In this document: positions 13,224-20,464 of the stretch, piece by piece
Layout: every line of letters begins with the position of its first letter
How positions within the stretch are numbered: position 1 is the stretch's first letter
Source: Patescibacteria group bacterium
Lineage (GTDB): Bacteria; Patescibacteriota; Minisyncoccia; Minisyncoccales; JAHIOY01
DNA: 25,009 nucleotides
NCBI GenBank assembly: GCA_018894495.1
Contig: JAHIOY010000066.1
Location: forward strand, 1-25,009
Reading direction: 5' to 3'
Translations under genes and position numbers: made by a program
Notes under the pieces: generated by a model
The model's input: the letters and a program-made list of their open reading frames with translations, nothing else
Told to the model about the DNA's origin: nothing
The model's database searches: none

Positions 13224-15035
13224 ATGACTATTGAAACAATTAGACATTCATTGGCACACATAATGGCAACTGCGGTGCAAGAATTGTATCCTGGCGCCAA
13301 ATTTGGCATTGGGCCGGCAATTGAAAACGGATTCTACTACGACTTTGCTTTGCCCGCCGACTTGTCCGCCGTAGCTTTAGCGAAGGTGGAAGCCTTTGGT
13401 GAAGGCGGGACTATTACTCCGGAGGATTTGCCGAAGATTGAAAAGAAAATGAGAGAATTAATTAAACAAAACATTTTTTTCAAAAAAGAAAAGTTGGCGA
13501 GGTTTGACGTCGCCAAACTATTTAAAAATCAACCCTATAAATTAGAACTAATTGAGGAAATTGCACGGGTGCAACCCGTGTCAATTTACGCATCAGGGGG
13601 CTTTGTTGATTTGTGCAAGGGACCGCATATCAAATCAACCCTTCAATTACATTCAGGGGAAGCCAAAGAAATAATTGATGCTTTCAAATTAACTAAAATT
13701 GCCGGCGCTTATTGGCGGGGTTCAGAAAAAAATCCGATGCTCACCAGAATTTACGGCATTGCTTTTCCGAGTAAACAAGAACTAGACGATTACTTAAGAC
13801 ACCAGGCAGAGAAAGAAAAACGAGACCACAGAATTTTAGGGGAAAAATTAGAACTGTTTATGATTGACGAGAAAATAGGAAAGGGCCTTCCGTTGTGGCT
13901 TCCCAAAGGATATTTTATCAGACATTTAATAGAAGATTATATTTATAAATTAGAACTAAAAAACGGATACCAGCATGTTTTAACCCCGCATTTAGCCAAG
14001 GAGGACTTGTATAAGACCTCAGGCCATTTGGCTCATTACAAAGAAAATATGTACGCGCCGATTGAAATTGAGGGAGAAAGATATTATTTGAAACCGATGA
14101 ATTGTCCGCACCACCACTCAATTTATAAAAACAAAATCCGCAGTTATCGCGATTTGCCATTAAGAATCGCGGAATTTGGGACGGTTTATCGCTACGAACG
14201 GTCCGGCGTGTTAAGCGGATTAATCCGCGTGCGCGGATTTACCCAAAACGACGCCCATATATATGTAACGCCGGAAAAATTAGAACAAGAAATTATTAAT
14301 TTCCTAAAATTGCACAAAAAGGTCTACGAGGATTTTAAAATTTCCAATTATTGGTTCAGATTATCGCTTCCCGATTTTAAAAACAAGGAAAAATTTGGCG
14401 ACATAAAAAATAAAAAAATGTGGGAAGAGGGGTCAACGGTTTTAGAAAGGGTCTTGAAAAAATTTGGCGTTAAATTCATTAAAGCCGAGGGCGAGGCCAC
14501 TTTTTACGGGCCGAAAATAGACATTCAAATCAAAAACATTCAAGGCAAGGAAGATACTATTGCCACAATCCAAGTTGATTATTATTCGGCTAATAAATTT
14601 AATTTGTCTTACATTGACAAAGACGGCAAAGAAAAACCGGTCATAGTTATCCATCGGGCGATACTCGGCTCTTTTGACAGATTTTTCGCTTTTCTGCTCG
14701 AGCAGACCGCTGGCGCTTTTCCGGTTTGGCTGGCCCCGGTCCAAGCGCGAATCATTCCAATTTCTGCTGAAAAACATCTTGACTATGCCAAAAAAATTTA
14801 CAATGAACTTTTGAAACAAGATATAAGGGCTGAATTAGACGAATCAAACGAGACCTTAGGCAAAAAAATCCGCAACGGAGAAATGCAAAAAATCCCCTAT
14901 CTTTTGGTTGTTGGCGACAAAGAAATGAAGGCAAAATCAGTCGGGGTCAGAGAAAGAGGCAAGGGCGACATTGGTATGATGAATTTGACTAAATTTTTGG
15001 AAAAGGCGAAAATAGAAATAGAAAAAAAGAAGTAA
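13224..15035 (+). CDS. thrS: Threonyl-tRNA synthetase lacking the TGS domain
   Basis: 603-residue class II synthetase that charges tRNA-Thr. It starts directly in the editing (SAD) domain with HSLAH (residues 8-12); the N-terminal TGS domain of about 60 residues is absent. The editing domain covers about 1-195 (C in VDLCKGPH), the catalytic core about 200-500 with zinc ligands C294, H345 and H477 (MNCPHHH, NDAHIY, VIHRAI), and the anticodon-binding domain about 505-603. Residues about 47-63 (SAVALAKVEAFGEGGTI) are an extra segment encoded by a palindromic sequence. Another hairpin (13560-13585) lies in coding sequence without lengthening the protein. The ATG immediately follows the dnaE stop. 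The stop codon overlaps a dispersed hairpin repeat. Confidence 0.96.
   Translation: MTIETIRHSLAHIMATAVQELYPGAKFGIGPAIENGFYYDFALPADLSAVALAKVEAFGEGGTITPEDLPKIEKKMRELIKQNIFFKKEKLARFDVAKLFKNQPYKLELIEEIARVQPVSIYASGGFVDLCKGPHIKSTLQLHSGEAKEIIDAFKLTKIAGAYWRGSEKNPMLTRIYGIAFPSKQELDDYLRHQAEKEKRDHRILGEKLELFMIDEKIGKGLPLWLPKGYFIRHLIEDYIYKLELKNGYQHVLTPHLAKEDLYKTSGHLAHYKENMYAPIEIEGERYYLKPMNCPHHHSIYKNKIRSYRDLPLRIAEFGTVYRYERSGVLSGLIRVRGFTQNDAHIYVTPEKLEQEIINFLKLHKKVYEDFKISNYWFRLSLPDFKNKEKFGDIKNKKMWEEGSTVLERVLKKFGVKFIKAEGEATFYGPKIDIQIKNIQGKEDTIATIQVDYYSANKFNLSYIDKDGKEKPVIVIHRAILGSFDRFFAFLLEQTAGAFPVWLAPVQARIIPISAEKHLDYAKKIYNELLKQDIRAELDESNETLGKKIRNGEMQKIPYLLVVGDKEMKAKSVGVRERGKGDIGMMNLTKFLEKAKIEIEKKK
13353..13409. 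repeat. Nested palindromic insert inside thrS
   Basis: Outer arms CCCGCC/GGCGGG and inner arms TCCGCC/GGTGGA around GTAGCTTTAGCGAA. It coincides with a 17-residue segment that typical ThrRS lacks between FYYDFALPADL and TPEDLPKIEKKM. Confidence 0.75.
13560..13585. repeat. Hairpin CACGGGT-GCA-ACCCGTG inside thrS
   Basis: Seven perfect pairs, plus ATTG/CAAT outside after one bulged base. It encodes ARVQPVS in a place where ThrRS normally has a variable loop; no clear length change. Confidence 0.6.
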
Positions 15036-15156
15036 TCAACGAATATCGAATCAATTACGAATAAACGAATAAACGAATTCGCAAATTCGTAATAAATTCG
15101 TTTTTCGCTGATTTGTTTATTCGCAAATTCGTAAAGAATTCGTTATTCGCTGATTT
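15034..15156. repeat. Hairpin repeat AATCAACGAATA...TATTCGCTGATTT, copy after thrS
   Basis: 123 bases of interleaved CGAATA/TATTCG units with inverted ends. The left end overlaps the thrS TAA. The same ends are found at 24661-24756, overlapping the rplK stop. An internal CGCTGATTTGTTTATTCG suggests a partial duplication. No T-run follows, so not a normal terminator. Confidence 0.85.
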
Positions 15157-15192
15157 CAAAAGGTCGAAAAAAATTATAAACTATAAAAATTT

Positions 15193-16758
15193 ATGATAAA
15201 TCGAACAAAGATATTTCTTTTAAGTTTTGCTTTGCTGTTTAGTATAAGCTCGGCTGTCTTGGCTCAAGAAACGCAAACCACCGCAGAGGCGGTTAATCTT
15301 GATGAAAATATACAGGCAAGTGATTTAGGAATCGGAGAACCCAGTATTTTGCCTGACAGCCCGCTTTATTTCTTGAAAAATTGGGGCAGAGGAATTCAGA
15401 GTTTTTTTACCTTTAATCCGATTGCCAAATCAGAATTGAAAGAAAAATTTGCCAATGAGAAACTGATGGAATTGAAAAAAACAATTGAACAAAAGAAAAA
15501 CGCAGAAGTCATTAAAAAAGCGGCTGAAAATTATCAACAGGAAGTAGAAAGAGTAAAAGAGCAGGTTGAAAAAATAAAAGAAAAGGCAGCAGAAAATCCG
15601 AAGGTGGATAGTTTCTTGAATAAATTTGTTCACCAGCAAACTTTGCACCAGAAACTTCTCCAAAAACTTGAAACTCAGGTTCCGCCGGAAGCATTTGGGA
15701 AAATAAAAGAATCAAGGGAAGCGCATATAGAAAGATTTGGAGATGTCCTGCTGAAACTTGAAGACAGGCAGGATAAAATCACCGAAAAACTTGATGAAGT
15801 TTTACAAGAACAAAAAGGCAGTCAATTCAAAGAATTCAAGAATTTGGAAGTCCTGAAAAACCTGGAAGAGAAAGTGCCAGAAGAAGCAAAAGAAGCAATC
15901 CGAAAAGCCCAGGAAAATTCCCTAAAACGTCTTCAGGTAGGATTGGAAAATATGTCGCCGCAGGGGCAGGAAACGTTTAAAGAATACATTAATACAACTT
16001 CCGGCGCCAAAGAAAAACACTTGGAAATTTTAGAAGATGTGAAAGCGGGAATAATGAGAATGCCGACGGCAACAGGAACTATTCAACTCCAAGAAAACTT
16101 AGAGAAAGGGAAATCGGGTATTTTGAAAAAAATTGATACAGCGGGTCAACAAATCGGCTGTCCGGCGTGGAGCGTTATTCCCGAATTTTGTCAGAAAGGA
16201 AGAGTAATTATGGAAAAAGATTCAGCCGGTTGTTTCACGCCCAAATGTATAATTCCGAGCGATACCACAGTTCCTCCTTCTGGTACAGTTCCTCCCGCTC
16301 CTCCGGCTACCGGCACTACTCCTCCTTCTACTGGCGTTGGTCGTGCTTGCATCCAATCGTGGGACCCTGTTTGCGGCAAAGATGGAAAGACATACTCAAA
16401 TAAATGTTTTGCCGAACTGGCTGGAGTGGAAATTGACTATGAAAGAGTTTGCAAAGAAACAAAATGTCCGGAAATCAAATGCGTCTGGGACCCTTGTCCT
16501 GGGCAACATCTTCCTGATTCGGCCGGCTGTGTAGGCTGTGCCAGTCCTTGCAGGGAAACTCCACCTCTTCCACCCGGCAGCGAAATCCCGCCCTCTAACC
16601 GCGGCCGCGTTTGCGCCCAAGTAATTACCCCTGCGGTAAGTTCTGATGGAACCTGTAAAGAATTTCCAACTCCTTGTGAGGTACCTTCAGATTGGAAGAA
16701 AGTTGATAAATGTCCAATACCAGAAAACACTATTACTCCGGGAATTCCTACCGAATAA
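15193..16758 (+). CDS. Secreted DUF5667 protein with a Kazal-type protease-inhibitor domain
   Basis: 521 residues. Signal peptide at 1-24 (IFLLSFALLFSISSAVLA, cleavage after ALA). Residues about 48-165 match DUF5667 (ILPDSPLYFLKNWGRGIQSF, then lysine/glutamate-rich helices). A long charged coiled-coil-like region follows to about 310. Then comes CPAWSVIPEFC and a proline/threonine-rich linker. Residues 386-420 form a Kazal domain, CIQSWDPVCGKDGKTYSNKC with the closing cysteine at 420. Further cysteine-rich units end the protein. Kazal domains inhibit serine proteases; in an episymbiont an outer-surface inhibitor would be useful, but this is inference. Own transcription unit likely; a terminator follows at 16780. 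Confidence 0.88.
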   Translation: MINRTKIFLLSFALLFSISSAVLAQETQTTAEAVNLDENIQASDLGIGEPSILPDSPLYFLKNWGRGIQSFFTFNPIAKSELKEKFANEKLMELKKTIEQKKNAEVIKKAAENYQQEVERVKEQVEKIKEKAAENPKVDSFLNKFVHQQTLHQKLLQKLETQVPPEAFGKIKESREAHIERFGDVLLKLEDRQDKITEKLDEVLQEQKGSQFKEFKNLEVLKNLEEKVPEEAKEAIRKAQENSLKRLQVGLENMSPQGQETFKEYINTTSGAKEKHLEILEDVKAGIMRMPTATGTIQLQENLEKGKSGILKKIDTAGQQIGCPAWSVIPEFCQKGRVIMEKDSAGCFTPKCIIPSDTTVPPSGTVPPAPPATGTTPPSTGVGRACIQSWDPVCGKDGKTYSNKCFAELAGVEIDYERVCKETKCPEIKCVWDPCPGQHLPDSAGCVGCASPCRETPPLPPGSEIPPSNRGRVCAQVITPAVSSDGTCKEFPTPCEVPSDWKKVDKCPIPENTITPGIPTE

Positions 16759-16779
16759 AATTTCTTTCTCTAAAGAAAT

Positions 16780-16812
16780 CCAAAAACCCGTCTAAAAGCG
16801 GGTTTTTGGTTT
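16780..16812 (+). terminator. Rho-independent terminator after the Kazal-domain gene
   Basis: Perfect 11-bp stem CCAAAAACCCG / CGGGTTTTTGG with an 8-base loop, followed by TTTG. The T-rich side of the stem serves as the tail. A shorter hairpin (TTTCTTT/AAAGAAA) lies just before it. Confidence 0.8.
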
Positions 16813-16838
16813 GAAAAGATGAAAAATTTTGTTAGAAT
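16811..16838 (+). promoter_or_regulatory. Candidate promoter of miaB-miaA giving a leaderless message
   Basis: -35 TTGAAA (16811-16816), 16-base spacer, -10 TAGAAT (16833-16838). The ATG at 16846 is 7 bases past the -10, where transcription would begin, so the message would be leaderless. This supports 16846 over the in-frame ATG at 16819, which lies inside the promoter. Confidence 0.5.
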
Positions 16839-16845
16839 AAACAAT

Positions 16846-17847
16846 ATGAAATATCACATTATAACCTTTGGCTGTCAGATGAATAAATCGGATTCAGAAC
16901 GAATTGCTACGGTTTTGGAAAACAGGGGTTATCAACCGGCTTCAAATATTAATGAGGCTGATTTAATCGTGGTTAATATGTGCTCGGTCAGACAATCGGC
17001 CGTTGACCGAGTGTATGGCAAAATTTCTGACTTTGCCAAGTTAAAAGTTAAAAATGAAAAGTTAAAAGTTATTTTAACGGGTTGTATCACAAAAAGCGAT
17101 AAACGGAAATTTGAAAATAAATTTGACCAGATCCTAAAATTCAAGGATTTATTAAAAGAGCAGCCAAAATATCAAGATAAATCCATAGTTTATGTGCCGA
17201 TTTCCAGTGGCTGTAATAATGCCTGCACTTATTGCGTCGTGCCTTTTACCCGTGGTAGTTTAGTTTGCCGAGACCATCGGGAGATTTTAAAAGAAGTGAA
17301 AAAGGTAGTTCAAAATGGCGCCAAAGAGATATGGCTTTTGGGACAAAACGTGAATGACTATACCTCGCGCACGGATGGTTCAATTGATTTTTCCGAATTA
17401 TTGAGAATGATAAATGATATTCCCGGCGATTTCTTAATTAGATTCGTCTCTCCAAATCCTAAAAATTTCTCTGACAAATTAATTGAGACAATGGTCGGAG
17501 CGAAAAAAATTACCAAGTACCTTCATCTGCCCGTCCAATCAGGAGACAACGAAATTTTAAAAAAGATGAACCGGCCTTATACGGTTGAACAATATAAAAA
17601 TCTGGTTAAAAAAATTCGGAAAAAAATTCCGAAAATCAATTTATCAACCGACATTATTGTCGGTTTTCCCGGGGAGACAGAAAAACAATTCCAAAACACA
17701 GTGAAATTATTTAAAGAAATTAAATTTAATTATGCCTACATTGCTAAATATTCTCCAAGACCCGGAACAGCCGCCTTTAAATTAAAAGATGATGTTTCAT
17801 TAAAGGAGAAAAAGCGGAGATGGAAAATTTTAAATTCGTATATATGA
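16846..17847 (+). CDS. miaB: tRNA-2-methylthio-N6-dimethylallyladenosine synthase, short form
   Basis: 333-residue radical SAM methylthiotransferase that adds a methylthio group to i6A37 of tRNA. N-terminal domain with the three cluster cysteines in FGCQMN, NMCSVR and TGCI (about residues 10, 46 and 80); radical SAM motif CNNACTYC (about 123-130, CxxxCxxC) followed by VPFTRG; and DIIVGFPGETE. Full-length MiaB is about 440 residues; this one stops after RPGTAAFKLKDDVSLKEKKRR and lacks the C-terminal TRAM RNA-binding domain. It ends by overlapping miaA (ATGA), so loss looks native rather than a frameshift within this gene. A stretch of AAGTTAAAAGTT units (17039-17071) encodes KLKVKNEKLKV and resembles the dispersed repeat in the 16S. 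Confidence 0.92.
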   Translation: MKYHIITFGCQMNKSDSERIATVLENRGYQPASNINEADLIVVNMCSVRQSAVDRVYGKISDFAKLKVKNEKLKVILTGCITKSDKRKFENKFDQILKFKDLLKEQPKYQDKSIVYVPISSGCNNACTYCVVPFTRGSLVCRDHREILKEVKKVVQNGAKEIWLLGQNVNDYTSRTDGSIDFSELLRMINDIPGDFLIRFVSPNPKNFSDKLIETMVGAKKITKYLHLPVQSGDNEILKKMNRPYTVEQYKNLVKKIRKKIPKINLSTDIIVGFPGETEKQFQNTVKLFKEIKFNYAYIAKYSPRPGTAAFKLKDDVSLKEKKRRWKILNSYI

Positions 17848-18770
17848 AAAAACTCATTGTTATTTTAGGACCAACGGCTGCGGGAAAAACTGAATTGGCG
17901 ATTAGATTAGCTAAAAAATTTGACGGCGAGATCGTTTCGGCCGATTCAAGGCAGGTCTATCGGGGAATGAATATCGGAACCGGCAAAATTACTAAGAAAG
18001 GCAGGGGCGGTATCCCCCACGAGCTTTTAGATGTTGCCAGTCCGAAAAGAAGGTTTACAGTTACTCAATATCAAAAATTGGCTCTTAAAGCATTAGAAAA
18101 GATTTTTAAAAAAGGAAAAATTCCGATTTTAGTTGGCGGAACAGGATTTTATATTCAAGCCGTAGTTGATGGGATAGTTATCCCCGAAGTAAGGCCGAAT
18201 TGGCGGTTGAGGTCTAACCTCAACAAACTTCCCGTTGAGGAACTTTATAAAATCTTAAAAAAACTTGACCCCAAAAGGGCGAAGACAATTGAAAAGGAAA
18301 ACCCAAGAAGATTGATTAGGGCAATTGAAATTGTAAAGAAAACAAAAAATCCAGTTCCGCCATTAAAATTCAATCCTCTCCCCTACCCTGTTTTGATGCT
18401 CGGAATTAAGAGACCAAAAAAAGAATTGGAAGAAAAAATAAAAAAAAGATTTTTTGAGTGGCTAAAAAGAGGGCTCATTTTGGAAGCAATAAAATTAAGG
18501 AAAATGGGGCTCTCTTTCAAAAGGATTGAAGAATTTGGAATGCACTATAGAGAAATTGCAAAATATTTACAAAATAAAATAGATGAAAAAGAAATGATTG
18601 AGAATTCGATAAAAGAAATCCAAAACTATGCTAAACGGCAAATGACTTGGTTTAAGCGCGACCCCGCACCAGAACCTTCGATTCGGTACGGGGCAGGCAA
18701 AAGAATTCTTTGGGTTCAAAATTACCGAATGGCAGAAAAATTAGTAAAAAATTTTTTGAAAAAAAAATAA
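17844..18770 (+). CDS. miaA: tRNA dimethylallyltransferase
   Basis: 308-residue enzyme that transfers a dimethylallyl group to A37 of tRNAs reading UNN codons, giving the substrate of MiaB. P-loop GPTAAGKTEL (about residues 8-17), SADSRQVYRGMNIGT (about 34-48), GGTGFYIQAVVDG (about 101-113), and the C-terminal YAKRQMTWFKRD. ATG 17844 overlaps the miaB stop; an in-frame ATG at 17820 exists but would overlap further. Residues about 273-285 (PAPEPSIRYGAGK) split the normally contiguous TWFKRD-RILW end and are encoded by a palindrome. A second, 19-base palindrome at 18206-18224 encodes RLRSNL without changing the length. TAA stop abuts a terminator-type palindrome. Confidence 0.95.
   Translation: MKKLIVILGPTAAGKTELAIRLAKKFDGEIVSADSRQVYRGMNIGTGKITKKGRGGIPHELLDVASPKRRFTVTQYQKLALKALEKIFKKGKIPILVGGTGFYIQAVVDGIVIPEVRPNWRLRSNLNKLPVEELYKILKKLDPKRAKTIEKENPRRLIRAIEIVKKTKNPVPPLKFNPLPYPVLMLGIKRPKKELEEKIKKRFFEWLKRGLILEAIKLRKMGLSFKRIEEFGMHYREIAKYLQNKIDEKEMIENSIKEIQNYAKRQMTWFKRDPAPEPSIRYGAGKRILWVQNYRMAEKLVKNFLKKK
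18206..18224. repeat. 19-base palindrome within miaA, exact copy of the 9273-9291 sequence
   Basis: GTTGAGGT-CTA-ACCTCAAC, the reverse complement of the core at 9273-9291. Coding here for RLRSNLN with no apparent change in protein length. Confidence 0.75.
18662..18693. repeat. Palindromic insert near the 3' end of miaA
   Basis: CCCCGCACCAGAA faces TTCGGTACGGGG around CCTTCGA (about 12 bp with one bulge and one mismatch). It coincides with about 13 residues that typical MiaA lacks. Confidence 0.75.
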
Positions 18771-18791
18771 TGTAGAGGTTAGACCTCTACA
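18771..18791 (-). terminator. Terminator between miaA and gatB (convergent)
   Basis: TGTAGAGGT-TAG-ACCTCTACA, perfect 9-bp stem. On the minus strand it is followed by TTATTTTTTTT, so it is a good rho-independent terminator for gatB; the plus-strand side lacks a T-run. It begins at the base after the miaA stop. Same palindrome family as 9272-9292. A second hairpin (TGGCAACGT/ACGTTGCCA, 18803-18823) overlaps the gatB stop. Confidence 0.75.
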
Positions 18792-18811
18792 TTGAATAAT
18801 TAATGGCAACG

Positions 18812-20395
18812 TCAAACGTTGCCAGCCGTTGCCATTAACTTATTGAGCAGGTTATGGACGATGTCAGGGTTGGCTTTGCCTCCGGTTTCTTGTATTACCT
18901 GACCAATTAAAAATTGGAGGGCATTTGCTTTTCCTTTTTTGAAATCTTGAACCGCTTTTTGGTTTCTTAAAATCACTTCTTTGACAATTTTTTCGAGCGC
19001 CGACTCATCGGTTATTTGAACTAAGCCCTTTTCCTCAATAATGTGGGAAGGGTCGGCTCCGGTTGAAAACATTTCTGTCAGAACCATTTTAGCAATTGGC
19101 GATGAAATTTTTCCTTCATAAATTAAAATTATAAATTCAGCAAAATTTTCAGGAGTAATTAACCCCGTTAGAGATTCTTTCTCTAACGGGGTAAAAAAAT
19201 CTTTACCCTCCCAAGTTTTTTTCAAAAATTTGGGAGGGCGAACCGATGCCCCTTTTAATAACCCCCGCAGGTCAGTAAGCAGATAATTAGAACAAACTTT
19301 TATGAGATGAAAATAACTCTCTTTCTTTGGTTCTGGCTTTATTTCTTTTAGCCACTGGCCTAATTCTGAAATCGCTTTTTCAAAGTAATTACTCAATGCC
19401 CGAGCTTGAATAAAAATCTCAATCTCTTGAGCTGACAAATTGTATTCTTTTTTAAACCTTTCTCTCTTTTGCTGCGGCAGTTCGGGAATTTCGGATTTTA
19501 TTTCATCAATTAAATTTTGAGAGATGGATAAAGACGGTAAATCGGGCTCGGGAAAATAGCGATAATCCTGAGATTCTTCCTTCTCTCTTTGACTAATGGT
19601 CACTCCTTTAACATCGTCCCATCCTTTCGTTTCTTGAATAACTTTTTCTCCGAGAGCAAGCAGTTTTGACTGCCTTTCAATTTCATAATCAATCGCCTTT
19701 TCCAGCGCTTTAAATGAGTTCAAGTTTTTAATTTCCACCTTTGTCCCTAATTCCTTATTCTTAATTCCTGATTCTCGCAATGATATATTCGCTTCAACGC
19801 GCATTTCTCCTTTTTCCATATCAGCGTTGGAAACGTTAAGGTATCTTAAAATCAATTGTAATTCTTCGGCAAACTTCCTTGCTTCTTTGGCTGACCTCAA
19901 GTCTGGCTCCGTAACCAACTCCATTAAAGGAATTCCAGCCCGATTAAAATCAACCAAAGAATAATTCTTTTCATGGATTAAACTACCCGTATCTTCCTCT
20001 AAATGAACTTCCCGAATTCTAATTTTTTTTACCCCGTTGGAAGCCGAAGGCTTTCCTTCGGGGCTACCATTAATTTCTAAAAATCCATTTTTGCAAAAAG
20101 GAGCGGCATACTGGCTTATCTGGTATCCTTTTGGCAAGTCAGGATAAAAATAGTTTTTCCGTTCAAATTTTGAATATTCAGGAATTTGGCAATTTAGGGC
20201 CAGACCGGTTTTTATTGTTTTTCTGACCGCTTCTTTATTAATGACCGGAAGCGTTCCCGGCTGCGCCGTGCAAATCGGACAAATATTAACATTCGGATGA
20301 CATTCATTGGGATTGTTGAGGCAATCGCAAAACATTTTACTCCGCGTATTTAATTCTACATGTATCTCCAGTCCAATTATTGGTTGATACTTCAT
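18812..20395 (-). CDS. gatB: Asp-tRNA(Asn)/Glu-tRNA(Gln) amidotransferase subunit B, with two in-frame palindromic insertions
   Basis: 527-residue GatB, the kinase-like and tRNA-binding subunit that amidates mischarged Glu-tRNA-Gln or Asp-tRNA-Asn with GatA and GatC (neither is in this window). Visible: GLEIHVELNTRSKMFCDC, the YPDLPKGYQISQY block, the family signature DFNRAGIPLMELVTEPD (149-165), KVEIKNLNSF, and the C-terminal YqeY-like domain ending DIVHNLLNKL. Two extra segments: residues about 110-123 (GSPEGKPSASNGVK) and about 386-412, both encoded by strong hairpins. About 480 residues is normal, so the inserts explain most of the excess. Start ATG at 20395 is 9 bases after a 39-base palindrome, with AGAAAA as a weak ribosome site. 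Confidence 0.95.
   Translation of the reverse strand: MKYQPIIGLEIHVELNTRSKMFCDCLNNPNECHPNVNICPICTAQPGTLPVINKEAVRKTIKTGLALNCQIPEYSKFERKNYFYPDLPKGYQISQYAAPFCKNGFLEINGSPEGKPSASNGVKKIRIREVHLEEDTGSLIHEKNYSLVDFNRAGIPLMELVTEPDLRSAKEARKFAEELQLILRYLNVSNADMEKGEMRVEANISLRESGIKNKELGTKVEIKNLNSFKALEKAIDYEIERQSKLLALGEKVIQETKGWDDVKGVTISQREKEESQDYRYFPEPDLPSLSISQNLIDEIKSEIPELPQQKRERFKKEYNLSAQEIEIFIQARALSNYFEKAISELGQWLKEIKPEPKKESYFHLIKVCSNYLLTDLRGLLKGASVRPPKFLKKTWEGKDFFTPLEKESLTGLITPENFAEFIILIYEGKISSPIAKMVLTEMFSTGADPSHIIEEKGLVQITDESALEKIVKEVILRNQKAVQDFKKGKANALQFLIGQVIQETGGKANPDIVHNLLNKLMATAGNV
19162..19238. repeat. Two tandem hairpins inside gatB
   Basis: ACCCCGTTAGAGA/TCTCTAACGGGGT (13 perfect pairs, 5-base loop, 19162-19192) and CCCTCCCAA/TTGGGAGGG with inner T/A runs (19206-19238). 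They encode about 26 residues not expected between LLKGASV and ITPENFAEFI. Confidence 0.82.
20027..20068. repeat. Hairpin insert near the 5' end of gatB
   Basis: CCGAAGG-CTTT-CCTTCGG (20044-20061), framed by ACCCCG and CGGGG. Encodes GSPEGKPSASNG, an extra loop before the IRIREVHLEEDTG motif. It shares the ACCCCGTT start with the hairpin at 19162. Confidence 0.75.
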
Positions 20396-20403
20396 TTTTC
20401 TGA

Positions 20404-20442
20404 TATAACACCTTTTCTCACGATCGTGAAAAAGGTGTTATA
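20404..20442. repeat. 39-base palindrome between thyX and gatB
   Basis: TATAACACCTTTT arm, centre CACGATCGTG, AAAGGTGTTATA arm; one mismatched position pairs as G-U in RNA. It starts 8 bases from the gatB ATG and is the only structure in the 69-base gap. No T-run follows on the minus strand. Confidence 0.8.
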
Positions 20443-20464
20443 GTAATGATTTTGGCAATTTTTT

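Noticed and set aside
14205..14235. GCGGATTAATCCGC palindrome in thrS
   Set aside because: The encoded SGLIRVRGFTQNDAH is the conserved ThrRS motif with normal length, so it is ordinary coding sequence.
17039..17071. AAGTTAAAAGTT stretch in miaB as another in-frame insertion
   Set aside because: The encoded KLKVKNEKLKV fits the normal length of this MiaB loop, so the resemblance may come from A-rich lysine codons; noted but not counted.
20404..20442. Palindrome as terminator of thyX
   Set aside because: No T-run follows on the minus strand, and it sits 9 bases from the gatB start; kept as a repeat of unknown role.
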